A stretch of DNA of 64,000 nucleotides from Branchiostoma floridae (GCF_000003815.2 NC_049983.1:14018240-14082239); one strand, 5' to 3'; counted from the stretch's first letter, positions 22,301 to 35,665 are shown. Notes: a model not told the origin generated them from the sequence alone. A program made the numbers and translations.

Positions 22301-25300
22301 AGCCACGGTTACAACGGAGAATGGTACCCAGGCTAGCTAATTGTGGCTTTCGGGTAACTCTATATCAAGCAGAAATGTACAATCACTCAAAAATTTTACT
22401 CTAAATGTTCTATATCTTGACCTGCTGACTAGTAGTACTGTACATGTGAGTGAAAAGTGTTTATTTTATCACTGACCGGGAAAAGCTTGAATAGAGGGAA
22501 CCACGCCACGTGACAACCCTTGTCCCTGCTCCATTTCGCCCCGGGGAAGTTCACATTCCGGAGGTACTGGGAGAAGATGGCGATCAGGGCGATGGTCCTG
22601 TTGAATTAAAAAAAATGTTAGGTGTTTGTCTATTGACTGGAATTGCACGTCAGGGATCATTTATCATAGATCATATCAGGAATAAAAAGCGTTCAAGGTC
22701 AGGCCTTCTCTAAAGTTGCGGTACAGGTGCCCTCAATTTCGATGCAACTTACATGAAGGCGATGCCCCAGTGTTTCCCTGCCTGGGATGAGGCCTCCTCA
22801 AACAGAGCCAGCCCCACAAGTGCAATCGTCGGAGCGATCGCCAGGGGGCCTATGAACCGTAGCATCAATCCCATCAGTCCACTGAACCCGATGACGACTT
22901 GGAAAACGGAGGACACCATGATGGCTCCTTGGATCTGCAAATAAGATAAATTTACTTTTTTCAAAAGGTATAAGAAAGCTCTCTTTATTAACAAAGAGCG
23001 TTGGATGTACTCTGTAAGCAGTGACATTTTCCTCATCAACCTCTGCTTTAAGAGTACAATGGCAGGGAATAGCTATAGCCTCTGAAACAGCTTTTTTTGA
23101 TCGTCAGTTGGCCAATGCCCTTTTCGTGGTGGACCTCGTAATGAAGTTTGAAGTCTGTCTACCTATTCCCACCCCTTAGCATCAACTTTGATGGTTTCTC
23201 CTACCTCCCTGATCCGGATCCTCCAGTGCTCATTGATGTCCACATTAGCTGTTGTGTTCTCATCTACCTGGATCGTGATCAGGCTGGTATTTTCCACTGA
23301 AGAAAAAGAAAACAAAAACATTGAAATAGGAATCGATAAGGACAAAATGTTTGTTCAAAAAGACTGTTTGCATGTACAGTAGAAGCCAGTTAATTGCACA
23401 ACGCACACTTCTGTTAACTGCAGGGAATTCCAAAATTCTAAACCAGTGCGGTCCAGCAGGATAATTTCGCCTAATTGCTGCTGTAAGATAATTCCATGCG
23501 AGAAATACGCTGGCAAATAGGCTGTGCAATTAAACGGCTTCTACTGTATCTACTACAAAAAGATGCACTTCAAATTGATATTGTTACTTAAAGCGCATGC
23601 TACTTGACATTTGATATTTTTCAATCCTTTTAATATTCGAACATATGCAAGCCTAGCTTCCTAGAGAGTTTAATTGAGGTTGAGTTTCGTTCTGACGTAC
23701 CAGAGCCCAGGACATTGGGGCAGGCGAACCCAGGCAGACTGAGGATGGCGAATGTTGGGGTCAGGAACGCAAAGGTGGCGCCTTGCACGATGGGAAGCCT
23801 GTAAAACGTATCTTGTTTGTCAGTGTGACTTTTGATAGAAATAGAACACAACGTGCTGTAATGATGACAACGTACAGCATCCAGGTTAACTTATGGCTTA
23901 TCCTTGCCAACTAGCCTGTATTTACACAATGTCTTGCTGACTGGGGTTAATGACCCCCTCCTACGTAGTGGCAACTGTAAGGCCGGCCACTAGGAGCGCG
24001 ATTTTAGTCAGGCTAACTGGCAAACCAATCAACCAATCAAGAGACCATCCCACAGAGTAAACAACCAACTAACCAACCGACTAACCAACCAGACGATAAG
24101 TCAATCAACCGACCAACATATCAACCGACCAGCAAGTTAACAAATGCTCGTCATGAAAATCTCCGTGTCGGGTCGTCTCGGTGGAGGTGTATTGTACAAT
24201 GGAACTGAAGACATTCCCCCTCCCCGTCAATTACGAACTAGGTCACCCGTTCGTTCACCTCCTAATAACCATGTGTTGAATCAACAAGATGTTAATCTAC
24301 CGACCCCCTCCCACAAAGCAAATAGTATCTCTTGCTTCTGGTATTACCGAAAGCAGCTTCTTGACATTTTAGACGTTTTTGGTGGGAAATAGTGCGCGGT
24401 TGGGGGGGGGGGGGGTGGTGTCTGATAAGATTATTAGAGACACTCTGCAATAGCGGAATGCCAACGTTCACAGTTAAGAATTTAAAGAAAGACAAGTAAG
24501 GGAGCTTAAAGCAAAGACCATAAATACTCCTGGGAAAGTAGGCCGGCCATTTAGTATCAGCTTAGTAAGGATAACCTGCCATAATGAGGAGGATAGATAA
24601 AAGAATGGCCACAGGAGGTGCCAAGAATCTGAGATATCTATGTGATTATACCAACTCTCTAATGTATTTCTGTTTACGAGGGGGGTTCAATAAGTTCTTG
24701 GCCTCACCAAGAAATAACAAGCACAACTCAGATTTTCAGGCACAACTTCATAGTATGAAGTCTTTTATCAATATCCTCCAAATTACAAATCATTGGAGTC
24801 ATTACTTTCCAGGCATTCGTTTTTCTAAATTAGAAGGTAAGTGGGGAGAAAAAGAAGGGTGAAGTGTGATCAGACAATTTGACCTCACACCTCAGGTTGC
24901 AGATCAATTGTCCACCTTTTTTTTCGTTATCCCTTACCTAACGTTACTGGGTGTCGCCTGCAACATGATGATCACAATAATTTGAATTTTGGTACACATT
25001 TATATAAGACTTTATACATGTACGTGGGGTTATCAATAAGTCCCCGACTTTACCGAGAAAAAATAAGCACAGCTCAGATTTCGAAGCATAGATGTCAAGT
25101 ATAAAGTCTTATATAAATATGTACCAAAATTCAAATTAGTGTGATCATTACTTTGCAGGCGACACCCAGTAACGTTAGGTGAGGGAGAAGGAAAAAAACG
25201 TGGACAATTGACCTGACCTGAGTGTGTGGGTCAATTTGCGCTGCTGGAAGTTAGAAACCCAATTCTTTTTGCTTGAAATAGGAAGAGAATCATTATCAAA

Positions 25301-28300
25301 CATTTTGACAACGTCTTTTGTTAATTTATGGCATGGGAAACTAGACCCACACATGTCTGATCACAATTCACACAACTTTTTTCTCGCCACTTACCTTCTA
25401 ATTTAGGAAAAACGAATGCCTGGAAAGTAATGACTCCAATGATTTGAAATTTGGAGGATATTGATAAAAGACTTCATACTATGAAGTTGTGCCTGAAAAT
25501 CTGAGTTGTGCTTGTTATTTCTTGGTGAGGCCAAGAACTTATTGAACCCCCCTCGTATACTAGTAATGATACATCCACGAATGCTAGGCAGAAAGGGCCT
25601 CTTTGTTAATTGAGGGTAAAGTAAACAGACAGGCCGACTGCGGCCAAAGCAAACAAGTAGAAAGCAGACGCGGTGACCGTATATTATGTTGGTTTTGTTT
25701 CTAGTCTCCAGGACAATGTGAGGAGGAGACATACAAAGTGTCATCCAGGTACTGATGAAAACGTCAAGGAATGGACAGCACACCAGAATCCGATTCTTTC
25801 ATATAGTCTTAGTTCAGGTGCTAACCAGTATTCATTAAAAGTCTATGCATACGCATACATGTTTTCATTTAACCAAAGACGTTATAACGCCATTGGTTTA
25901 ACCAAACCCGGTGTGACAAAAATGTGCAATAAAGGTCTTCATTCTATATTAAACTGGGGCCCCAACACTCTCCCCTCACGAAATTCTTTTGGAAGAGGAA
26001 TTCGAAAGTAAGGGGGCCACTGACCAGCGCCACTGACTGAACAGTTTTCACCGACCGCACTCGTCCAATCTGTTCTGGATGGCACTTACTGGGCGTCAAC
26101 AATAACATCAAAACCTGTTTGAGTTAATCATTTGTTGTGATTTGTACTCAACCCGGTGGGTATGTATGTATACAATGAAATTCTTCTTCATCGAAGTGAA
26201 GATGATCGCACTGTTTGAGCCTGCAATTACCATGATGTTATCACAGCGGAATAATTGTGTTCAATAACTGTGACCAGTCTCGACTACCAATGACGATGTT
26301 ATCTGTGCCATTATTGTCATTATCTTGGGAATTCGAAGTTATCCACCTTTTCTTTCATCCTGATCTTTTCAAACTATTTCAATTGTAAATGCGGAAAGCA
26401 AACAGAATTATTGGATTGACAACTGGATAATGATATTCATCATATACAGTGGCTGAAACCCTGATAGGTGTTTATACTATGTTTTTGGCGACGCCTCCAG
26501 AGCGGAGACATTTTTCACTTTGTATTTGATTGACCGGGGCTCTAAAAAAATATGGTGTGTTAGTTTTCTGAATGATTGAGGTTTACCTGACTCCGAATGT
26601 GGTCTGCAGCAGAGTACATATGCCGGACACAAAGAAGGTTGTCTGGATGAGTTCACTGGTAGCCAGGCTGTTGTTCCCCACACAGAGGGGCCCTGACAGG
26701 ATGAGGGGCAGCGACACGGTGGCACCGAACATCGTCAGGTAGTGCTGGGGAAACAACAGCCAAAATGCTGGATAAAAACGGATCTATTTTGGTTTGAAAC
26801 AAGGTTCTAAGGAAGGTGTAAAAGTTTGATGAAATAGCTCTAAATAGACAAAAGATAATCACAGTTGGCATCATGATGAATGTGTTTCCGTTCCCTATGT
26901 GTTTGTATGTTTTATTTGCATTCAGTACGTATGGCACTCAGATGGAAGAGTGACCCATCTATTATATCATACATAGTAATCTAGAATTATATCATACATA
27001 GTAATCTAATCCTATGTTAACTTAGTGTCCGAAGCGGAACATTGAGAAATCTGTGCATATCTTAGTAGGCTACGATTATGCTTGCGCCATGAGCTATGCT
27101 CCAAGAGGACAGATAGCTAGAAGTCTTATGATGCCAGCCCATGTATCTTACGTGATCATGCGTCTCGTGTAATTCATGTAATGAGGTTCGATTCTCACAT
27201 CATCCGGGTCTTACCTGAAATCCCAAGAAGATGCACATGTACCAGGGTGGCACCTCCTCTATACTGTACATGATATCGGAAGGCCTGTCATAGGGTGGGG
27301 GCTCCTCCTACACAGGGAAAAAATATAAAGTCAATTGCTAAGTCTTCAAATATATTTTTGATGTGTCTTTTTAATTTGTGTCTTAATTCTCACGTACACT
27401 CATCCTAACCTGACAAGGGCAATGGCCGGCTAATTGATCTTTTTTTCATCTCTTTAACAAACTAAAGACCAAGTGTTGTGTTTTGGGGAAAATCAAATGT
27501 TTCATCAACTGAAGATACAATGTACATTGTACATGTAATGTGGCCAATGACTCATCAATGCTGACGGGGACAATAATCATTTAAATTCAAGTTCTGCATC
27601 CCCTTCGATGCACATCTTTTGTTGATTCAGCAGAACACAGTATTTCGCCTATGGGCACGGTGGGAAGTGGTCATGTGAAATGCAATCGGCGTTATCCAGT
27701 AGTCTGCAACTGTATTCAATGTTTAAATGTTAAGTCGAACGATCAAACATCATGACTCATGCAATCGCAAAACGGACATACTTATTTACCATTCAACACA
27801 TTTTCTGAATCACTGACGTGCGCAGAAAGATTTCTAAAGGTTTGTCAAGTGCTTTGGCGCACTCCAAACTATGTTTTTCACCTTGAACCCATGCTTTTAT
27901 ATACCAACATTCGTGGCCATGTTTTAAGAAACGCACTGTTTTGAACCACAGCCTTTCTCTTCACTGCATCACGTGATCCTATGTAACCTGATGGAATGGA
28001 GCCGTGGTACTTTAACTTAATGTCCTCGGGCAGCCTCCTCAAGTTTCAGACATACCAAGATTTTTACCTGAGATAATCGGCTAAGATCGCATATCGGTAG
28101 AAATGTTAACCAGTGTTGGGCCCGGGCACGATGCACATCATGTGGGAAATGTGATTTGGAAAGTTGTGACTGCTACGTCTGAAAGTATTTCACGTTTCTC
28201 ATGTTCTTTATTAACCCCCTCATTGGCCTTTGTTGGTTTACATGGATGGCTGATCACGTTTCCTTCTGTTTGTCGGCACGGTTTCCTCTCTTACCCCCTC

Positions 28301-30482
28301 AGGTGTGTACGGGGCAGAGTTGTTTACCTTTGTGAGCGGAATCTAAAGATGTGGCCCACTTCGCGCCACCTCAAGTGATCTCAAGTGAGAGCACGGACCG
28401 CAGTCCATGACACCGCCAGTACTAGTCTGGAGACGCCCTCAACACAGCATTAACGTTACGTGACTGCGTGGAATACTTTCAAGCAAATATATCATTCCCC
28501 ACTGAGGAAAACCTGTCTTTACAAAATGTACTTGTAGCCACCTAGTACCCGTGTTTACATAATGTACAGGTAGCCGGAGCCCAGTCGTCAAATATTGAAT
28601 GCATCAAGTCTGCTACCTCAGGCCTATATTTCAAGTCTTGCCATTCATTGCAAACTACTGGGCACTATAGATTAAGCTATGGTATCTACAACGGTTACTG
28701 GTGATTGATTAGCTCATAAATATCCTTAAATAAGGTTGCAAGTATCTCACAACATTTCCTAAGTGTCCTGATTGAAACGTGATTTCTATTATTATCTACC
28801 CAGGAGGGAGCATGCTTAGGAGCTGGATCATACCGGTTTGATCCCCTGGGACATTCAGATCCCCGCGAACTTTAATACATTTACAGTATATATATATTCT
28901 AATGGCTCAGCTTACCTTGGTACGCCTCTTGGTAAGGATACCAACCTACTTTAATTTCTGGACGACAAAAGGTTACTGATTCCCAAAATTCTAAACAATT
29001 TTCTAATGCATGAGTGCAATGATAGTACAGTCATAGAAGCTAGAATACTAGTTTGTCAATAGTGCGGTCTGTGTAATACAAATACCATTGCACTTCGAGG
29101 ATTACATGCCACAAACCACGATGATATGTCACCCGGCGTGTTACCGCCATTTGTCACCTATATACTTTTTGTGGTGTCTCCCGTCTGCAAACAATTTGTT
29201 AGCAAAAAACACATCTCTGGGTAGACTTACGTCAACAGCAGCCATGTCAAACTAGACCAGAAGTCTTTGTTTGTAAGTATGTGATTTAGTGTGCTGTAAA
29301 CGTTCTGTGTTTACAAGTTACTTTACGAGGGCAATGAGGAGAGCAGAGGAGAAAACTAGTTTGTCTGGTCTGCTGGGACGATTGTCTCCGTAAATGACCA
29401 ACCCTGACATGGTGTTTATCCTGATGACTATCTCGGTTTGAACACCTTGGAGAGGAGACATCCATATCGCACCGCCGGCCTCAGGTAAACAAAGAAAACC
29501 ACTCATTTCGATCTGTCAAGTCAGGTCAAACTGGAATGATGCAAGACCATATCCAAAACAACTCATAGAGTCCAGCCGGCCACACAGAGTCCACAATACA
29601 TGTGTGCCTATAGCATTGACCCTTATGTGATCCTAGGCCTTGAGTGGGGATCTGTGGGTCTTTTAATCTAGCTGCAAGTTAATTCCACGTAATTGAGCCT
29701 CAAAGGCTATCTGGCTATTCATCCTATAACATGACCCCACTCGGGTGTGCGTAATCTGTGTAACATTCGTAGGTACAGATTCTACACCTTCAAGGAACTA
29801 GGAATGGATTCTTAAGGGCCAGGAGAAACCTTGATGAATGCCTTCTCACCTTTTTCAAAACCAAAACAACACTATAAAGGAATTCCCTGCCATGACAACC
29901 CCGGTTTTGTAAGCCTCCAAGCAGAGGTTCAGCTCCGGCTGTTGTTGTTTCTTTACATGTTTTTATGCGTTTTATCAGGCTTTTTATTTTGACCATTTCC
30001 TTTAAGTCTTCCTGCTAAACTAGCACAAACAAGAAAGCTCTATAAAAACGCTTAACAACACGTAAAAAACAACAACAATCGGATCCGAACCTTTGCTTGG
30101 AGAGTAGAATTGCGTTATCCTCCCCGAGTGAAAAAAAAGTTAAGTAGGGGTAACTCATACATATTGCACCGTAGGCGATATCTAGGCACTGTAAGCTACG
30201 ATATATGGAAACAGTCATATAAGGTTACATTGACAACGTGCCAAATAAACAAACAAACAAACAAAGTATGTCAGTCAGAAATGTATAACATGCATGCTCG
30301 TCAAGAGTCTCCAGGTACCCAGGCCGCCACTTCCCCCATGTCTACTTGGGACCCCGCATTCCCATAGGGGCGTTAATAGGGCAGAGGAAACTCTACGGAG
30401 TGGCCAGATTCAATCAATGTCATAAAAGTTGGTCAAGAAAGTTAAGAAACAGTACCTTGTCTTTCTCTTTGTCGTCCGCCAT
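19331..30482 (-). CDS. SLC23: SLC23 family nucleobase/ascorbate transporter, copy 1, 13 exons, 620 aa
   Basis: Multipass plasma-membrane transporter of the NAT/SLC23 family. Exons in transcript order: 30482-30456, 27307-27215, 26744-26587, 23798-23701, 23296-23205, 22934-22753, 22597-22477, 22152-21999, 21753-21500, 20998-20834, 20263-20155, 19844-19749, 19644-19331. They sum to 1863 nt with consistent phases and GT-AG introns. Landmarks: [16 protein letters not shown] before the first membrane segment, QTTFGVRLP, an extracellular loop with N-glycosylation sites N128 and N139, [21 protein letters not shown] with E334, the NAT signature [10 protein letters not shown] at 384-393, [19 protein letters not shown], and a cytoplasmic tail with YDFPIGM. 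Length matches human SLC23A1/A2 (about 600-650). E334 and E384 align with the two substrate-binding glutamates of UraA, whereas vertebrate ascorbate transporters have Pro at the second position. The substrate is therefore uncertain. Confidence 0.95.
21500..21753 (-). CDS. SLC23: SLC23 copy 1, exon 9: substrate-site exon
   Basis: Largest internal exon (254 nt), encoding residues 310-393. It carries both residues that line the substrate site in UraA: Glu334 in [10 protein letters not shown] and Glu384 in [13 protein letters not shown]. It also has the [14 protein letters not shown] loop conserved in animal SLC23 proteins. The protein sequence of this exon is identical in copy 2. Confidence 0.95.
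23008..23060. repeat. Small hairpin element in SLC23 copy 1 intron 5
   Basis: TGTACTCT...AGCAG on the left faces CTGCTTTAAGAGTACA on the right. The homologous hairpin in copy 2 is at 51786-51858, so the insertion predates the duplication. Confidence 0.5.
24677..25555. mobile_element. Mariner-like foldback element (MITE), 879 bp, TA-flanked
   Basis: Arms of about 170 bp (24677-24849 and 25384-25555) are near-perfect inverted repeats starting CGAGGGGGGTTCAATAAGTT. They are flanked on both sides by TA, the target duplication of Tc1/mariner transposons. The ends resemble mariner termini (compare the inner copy's ATCAATAAGTCCCCGAC). The homologous intron of copy 2 reads ...GTAAACTAGCAATG... without the element, i.e. 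an empty site. No transposase frame is present, so it is non-autonomous. Confidence 0.8.
24900..25213. repeat. Inner, diverged foldback copy nested in the mariner-like element
   Basis: Inverted arms at about 24900-25017 and 25097-25213 share CACCTAACGTTACTGGGTGT and AATTTGAATTTTGGTACA. The centre (about 25022-25096) has a mariner-type terminus, GTGGGGTTATCAATAAGTCC. The right half is homologous, with many changes, to the outer arm. It looks like a related element that inserted or rearranged within the first. Confidence 0.65.
26960..27012 (+). repeat. Short tandem duplication
   Basis: TTATATCATACATAGTAATC occurs twice in a row, about 28 bp apart, in intron 2 of SLC23 copy 1. Confidence 0.6.
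29231..29245 (-). CDS. SLC23: Probable alternative first coding exon of SLC23 copy 1 (MAAVD)
   Basis: ATG GCT GCT GTT GAC is followed directly by a strong donor GTAAGT. It ends in phase 0, the same phase as the upstream MADDKEKDK exon, so splicing to the EEPPPYDRP exon at 27307 keeps frame and gives a 616-aa protein. It lies 1.2 kb inside intron 1, implying a second promoter. No equivalent was found in copy 2. Confidence 0.5.
29917..30110. repeat. Foldback/MITE-like element in SLC23 copy 1 intron 1
   Basis: The left end CTCCAAGCAGAGGTTCAGC and the right end (reverse complement CTCCAAGCAAAGGTTCGG) are inverted. Homology continues inward through GTTGTTGTT and AAGCGTTTTTATAGAGCTTT-like blocks. 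Same family as 1722-2147 and 31290-31412. Confidence 0.6.
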
Positions 30483-31289
30483 GTTGGTCTAGAGAGCCGG
30501 CCGGTCTTGTGCCAAACGTGAGACTGTAGTACCCACACAGCAACTCAAATATCCAGGTGAAGTAAAGTAGGCGGTGGTGCACACCTGGACAATAGAGGAT
30601 GCCGGGAACGTCCCTCTAGGCGGATATCGTAATGTTGGGAATCTTAGCACCCAGGGAGGGGTAACAGGGTTCCCACTGCCTGTCGGAGTTGCCGAGATCT
30701 AGCTTGTTACACTGAATACCTCTTCCTTTTGTTTAGGAGCGCTTTCCCAGCGCACCTAGCTTGCGGTGACACAGGTCTTACCGTGACATGATACTCCACA
30801 CCCATTGGTATTTTCAAAGGAAACACCCCTTGATACGACTATTTTTTATGTGCCTATTTAGTTCGGGTCACCAGCCAAGCGTCACTAAAAGTACTTTCGA
30901 GTACGGGCAGGTAGCTTCACAAACCACTTCCCAAAAGTGTAGGGTGTGGTTGGGTACATGGGGCCATGCAATGAAACTGCAGTTTGCAAAGTGTTTGTGA
31001 GACAGCAGCATGGCACGGTTCCAAGTACCCTAATCAAAAGTGACGTTTACGGGTCATGAGCTTTCATTCGCATCAGTGATCACATTTCAAGGCCAATCTG
31101 CATACGTTGACGCGTGGTTACGCACATGTTTGTTGATTAAACTCGATATGCTTTCATTGTTTAAGACCACACTTACGTAGTTTCTTGGATTACTTTTTCT
31201 GGACGCCCAAAAACTGATGGCGAGCACGGAAAATAGATCCCCGAATGTCTAAAACAAAGTGAACTGGATGACAAGAATGACACCCAGGC

Positions 31290-31412
31290 AACTCAAACAG
31301 AGGTTAGGCTCCAAACTGGCTGGTAGACAAAACGAAAACCCGATGAAAATATGAAGCCCAACAAAACGCCGAGAGAGACGTCAAAACCAGCCGGAGCCTA
31401 ACCTCTGCTTGG
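31290..31412. repeat. Foldback/MITE-like element
   Basis: CAGAGGTTAGGCTCC on the left faces GGAGCCTAACCTCTG on the right. The arms continue inward (AAACGAAAACCCGATG region) as imperfect inverted repeats. Same terminal family as 1722-2147. Confidence 0.65.
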
Positions 31413-32413
31413 GGAATACATGTAACCCAGGCTAGATGTCACCTCGGGGTTGTAGAAATTTAGTTAGGCGAGGGCTTTTAGACATTACTCACTGCAATTG
31501 GATCCGTTCTACCACCTTTTTGTTTAGTACACATTAAGGTAGTTTCCTGGTGGTGTCACCAAGGACATTATATAAATTTTTACCGGTTTAGAAACCACCA
31601 GCGTTCAACAAATTGAACGCCTTTTGAAAAGTTGAGTCGGAAACTTTTGGCGGGACCTAAACATGTACTGTTTGCGATTGCGCAAGCCACTACTTGTTAA
31701 ATATTTACCAATATGTGTTGATGGCTTCAAGAAAAAACTGTTGCCAAAACATGTGGATACATTAGGGTCGATACACTAAAGAAGCCATTGTGCATGTTTG
31801 TGAAGAAGGAGCTCGAGCTATTGACAAACAGCCATGATACCACCAGGGTACCACCACTAAACATGTGCTGTCACGTAGGTCTTAACTTGATAGAAATCTT
31901 TTACCAGACCCCAACGTCAAACGAGCATTCTACGGAGACAATTTACAATGCGTACAGTACAACCGTCACTGGGAAATAAGTACACAACACACATTTATAA
32001 CAGGTCTTTGTATCAGCGAGTAAATGCGACGTCTAGCTGTTTTGATGTGAACTACACGTAATAGCTTTCAGATAGACTGTCACACCGTTGACTGTGTCGG
32101 AAATGGCGTATAAACTTTTTTCAACTAAAAAAAAAATCAAAATTACATCCGTTGTTTTCCTGCAGCTGTGTATTTTCACACCCCACCAGTACCCCTACCA
32201 AACAAACCTCTGTTTTAATCATTTCCTGTATTCAAATAGTGTCCTCTACATATGCGGAACGTTAGGAAAAAGCTGCGACAAATCTGTTATTGTGTCGCAG
32301 TCAAGTCAAAGTTAGATTTGTTTCCCAGTAATAATTGCACTGTACGTATTGTAAATTGTCCTCGTGAGAATGGTAGTTTGACGTTGGGGTCTGGTACGTT
32401 AAAGATTTTTCTA

Positions 32414-32852
32414 NNNNNNNNNNNNNNNNNNNNNNNNNNNNNNNNNNNNNNNNNNNNNNNNNNNNNNNNNNNNNNNNNNNNNNNNNNNNNNNNNNNNNNN
32501 NNNNNNNNNNNNNNNNNNNNNNNNNNNNNNNNNNNNNNNNNNNNNNNNNNNNNNNNNNNNNNNNNNNNNNNNNNNNNNNNNNNNNNNNNNNNNNNNNNNN
32601 NNNNNNNNNNNNNNNNNNNNNNNNNNNNNNNNNNNNNNNNNNNNNNNNNNNNNNNNNNNNNNNNNNNNNNNNNNNNNNNNNNNNNNNNNNNNNNNNNNNN
32701 NNNNNNNNNNNNNNNNNNNNNNNNNNNNNNNNNNNNNNNNNNNNNNNNNNNNNNNNNNNNNNNNNNNNNNNNNNNNNNNNNNNNNNNNNNNNNNNNNNNN
32801 NNNNNNNNNNNNNNNNNNNNNNNNNNNNNNNNNNNNNNNNNNNNNNNNNNNN
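32414..32852. other. Assembly gap (439 N)
   Basis: A run of N in the spacer between SLC23 copy 1 and SLC28. The non-round size suggests an estimated rather than a placeholder gap. Confidence 0.99.
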
Positions 32853-35079
32853 AAAGACTGTATTCTGGAATCAGATTTTTATTCTACTGTGTGTATTTAT
32901 GTATATATATATATAAACAGCCTTCTGGACAGTGGTTGTTTTGGTGCTGCACAAACGTTATAGAAGTGAAATATTCGAGACAGAGAGAGAGGGGGAGAGA
33001 GAGAGAGATTGTATAGCATTTTCTGTCGATGGAACTTGTAGCTCTGTTACAAATTGAAAATCAGAGCATGTGTAGGACTTCGATTTGCGTACGAGACTTC
33101 CAAACTCCCTCTTTCCTCTGAGTATATCAGAGCATCCTACGGGTCCACCCGCACAAGATGAACATATAACCCATAGCTGTAACCTAAGAGTTCTCCTGTG
33201 TATCGATTTGTCACTGTTCGTACCGTTTGATAGTCGGTAGGAAACAACAACGTGTCAGGGTGTACATTGACCTAGGTGACGCTTGTTGATAACCAAAATA
33301 TTAGGACTGTGTGAGCGCGTGATTTAAGTCGATATTCACCTGCCGTCACTCTACAGTCATTGGTGGACCGGATGAATCTAAGTATGTCAAAGTAGCGAAT
33401 GAATTCGAAGCAGTGAAGATCTTAAAGTATGTAGCAACTATTAGTATATGTGGACAAAATGTCCACTTCCCGCCTTTCTTGTTTCTCACCGTTTGTCAAA
33501 CATTGACACTATGCTAACACTACACACATTTGCCTTGGATACAAGGAGGTCTTGCCGACAGACGAACAGCTGCAGTCGTATACAATGTCGTGTACCATGT
33601 CAGTCCCGCCCCCTTTATAAATTTAGTCTAGAACAGGAGACACGGATGTCATCATGTGCAGTGAAAGATGTCCATTCAATTGTTACAATGATGTTAAGGC
33701 TAACGAACACAAAATGAACATCAAAAGCAAAATGCATATATGCGTTTGGAATGTCTTTGATTTTCTAGCAAGTAAGTATGACAAGATACTCCTGTTGTAC
33801 CTGGTCGTCTCCCTTAAAACGTGTATTAGGAGTCTTACGTGGGCAAACCGTACCTGCACATCATGATAACTAGAGCGCGTGTGTACCTACGCAATTACAA
33901 GGGAACATAGCACATAATGCAGTATTTGTAGACAAACGTAGGGGAATGGCAGCGGTGTTGCTATATATGTACTTAGTTGACCACTGGTCAAACAGCTGTT
34001 TTGTGCATTTAGGGCAGTGCTAGTGACCAGTAAGACAAACTTGGTAGGTAAGCATGACTCTGTTTTTCTGTTGACTAATTGATGTTATCCTATCGATCCT
34101 GGTTACGATTTATCCTGTGTGTTGTTTACAGCAGGTCATGTGAGTAACGCGTTTCACTAAATCATTCTGAGCTTAGTGATGGCTATGATATCCGTAGCTA
34201 TCGTGAGGTCCAAAGATCAGGTGATTCTCAATCGATGACGTATTATCATGAAGGTAAACTTCACATGGTCCGACATTAGCACCACATATTGACGATTGAA
34301 GGGTCCTGAATATCTTAGACTTCCACATTCATTGTACTCTGCATTATAAAGGTTCATATTACACTATCTATCAGTACGTAACAGCAATCTTCACGGGGAC
34401 GTCACCACAAAGATACGCTGACGATAATCATCCATAGATTCAATATAACAACATTTATCGACTTCCTGTATGTAAACCAGTAATCAGTGTGCAGTTGACG
34501 GTGGAAGACTTGCCGAGACCTATCACATCAACATTCGAATAATAAATATAGACTCTATTCTGTGGGCGAGATCTTGCAGCGTGTATATGGCTACAAATAA
34601 CTACAGTGTAAGTCACTTTTGTGATTGTAGGGTAGGCCACAGTAATAAATGTTTATAGATGACATCAGTGAACGTATCGTTCGTATATTTTTGCCTAAAT
34701 TTTTCAAAAACGACAGTGGAAATTGTCAACGAAACGACAATAACCAACAGCAAAAGGGAACTATGATGTAGCCTTTAATTACTTGCAGAAGAAAACACTA
34801 CTGTATTGGCCTTGAGTGCAGTTACCTACTTGATGATATACATTTGTACTAGTCTACCACACTAGCGTCACTTTTTACGCTTCTTTAGAACAGGAAAAAT
34901 AAAAATATCTATTGTCTGTGAATGTAGAATATGTTTTGTCGCTTCAATACATAGATTGTCTAATTTCGAGGTTTAGGCACCCTGTTTTTCAGTTCATCTT
35001 GTTCTTTTTCACACTCACGCATCAGATCTGCAGTCTGCCGAGGATGTTATCCACAAAGTTTGTTTTCGCTGTCCAAACC

Positions 35080-35665
35080 TTTTTCCAGCAATTGTCTAAA
35101 GATAACGGCAAACTAAGATTTTACAAACATATTAAAACCGAATATGCCATGGAAACCTATCTATACCAGAACGACGCTGACAAGAGATCCAATGTATGTA
35201 AGATAAGAATCAGTGCTCACTCACTAGAGATAGAAAAGGGTCGTTATACAAAAGTACAAGTTCAAGATAAATTGTGTAAATACTGTGCGACGGATGCAGT
35301 GGAAGATGAAATACATTTTATATGTAACTGTCCCCATTATGTGGACGAAAGAAACAACCTTTTTGACACAATCAAAACTGTTACAATATTTCCAACTTTT
35401 CACCAGTTAGTAGACCTAAAAAAAACTATATTTCTGTTGAAATCACAGAATCCACTAATCATTAAAGAAGTGGGACTTTTCATCAGCCACTGCCTCCAAA
35501 GAAGAAGTCAAACCTCCCAGTAAAGAATGTAGAAACATGTACATAGATAGCTGACGTGTGTGTATATAGAATAGACACTTGTTACTTTTTACTGTCTGTA
35601 TCATTGCAATTAGCCTACGGGCATGGATTTGCAAATAAATAAATAATAATAATATATATATCGGT
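35080..35665 (+). mobile_element. 5'-truncated non-LTR retrotransposon (LINE) 3' end
   Basis: A reading frame ending at 35523 carries a typical LINE ORF2 C-terminus: KLRFYKHIKTEYAMETYL, then RISAHSLEIEKGRY, then a zinc-binding CKYC...HFICNC cluster and PHYVDERNNLF. It is followed by a short 3' untranslated region (ATTAGCCTACGGGCATGG) and an (AATA)n-type tail at about 35634-35655. No reverse transcriptase or endonuclease domain is present, so it is a dead fragment. It sits about 50 bp upstream of the first SLC28 exon. Family assignment (CR1/L2-like) is not certain. Confidence 0.75.

Noticed and set aside
32252..33016. Open frame of 254 codons
   Set aside because: Most of it is translated N from the assembly gap. 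The real parts are short and unrelated.
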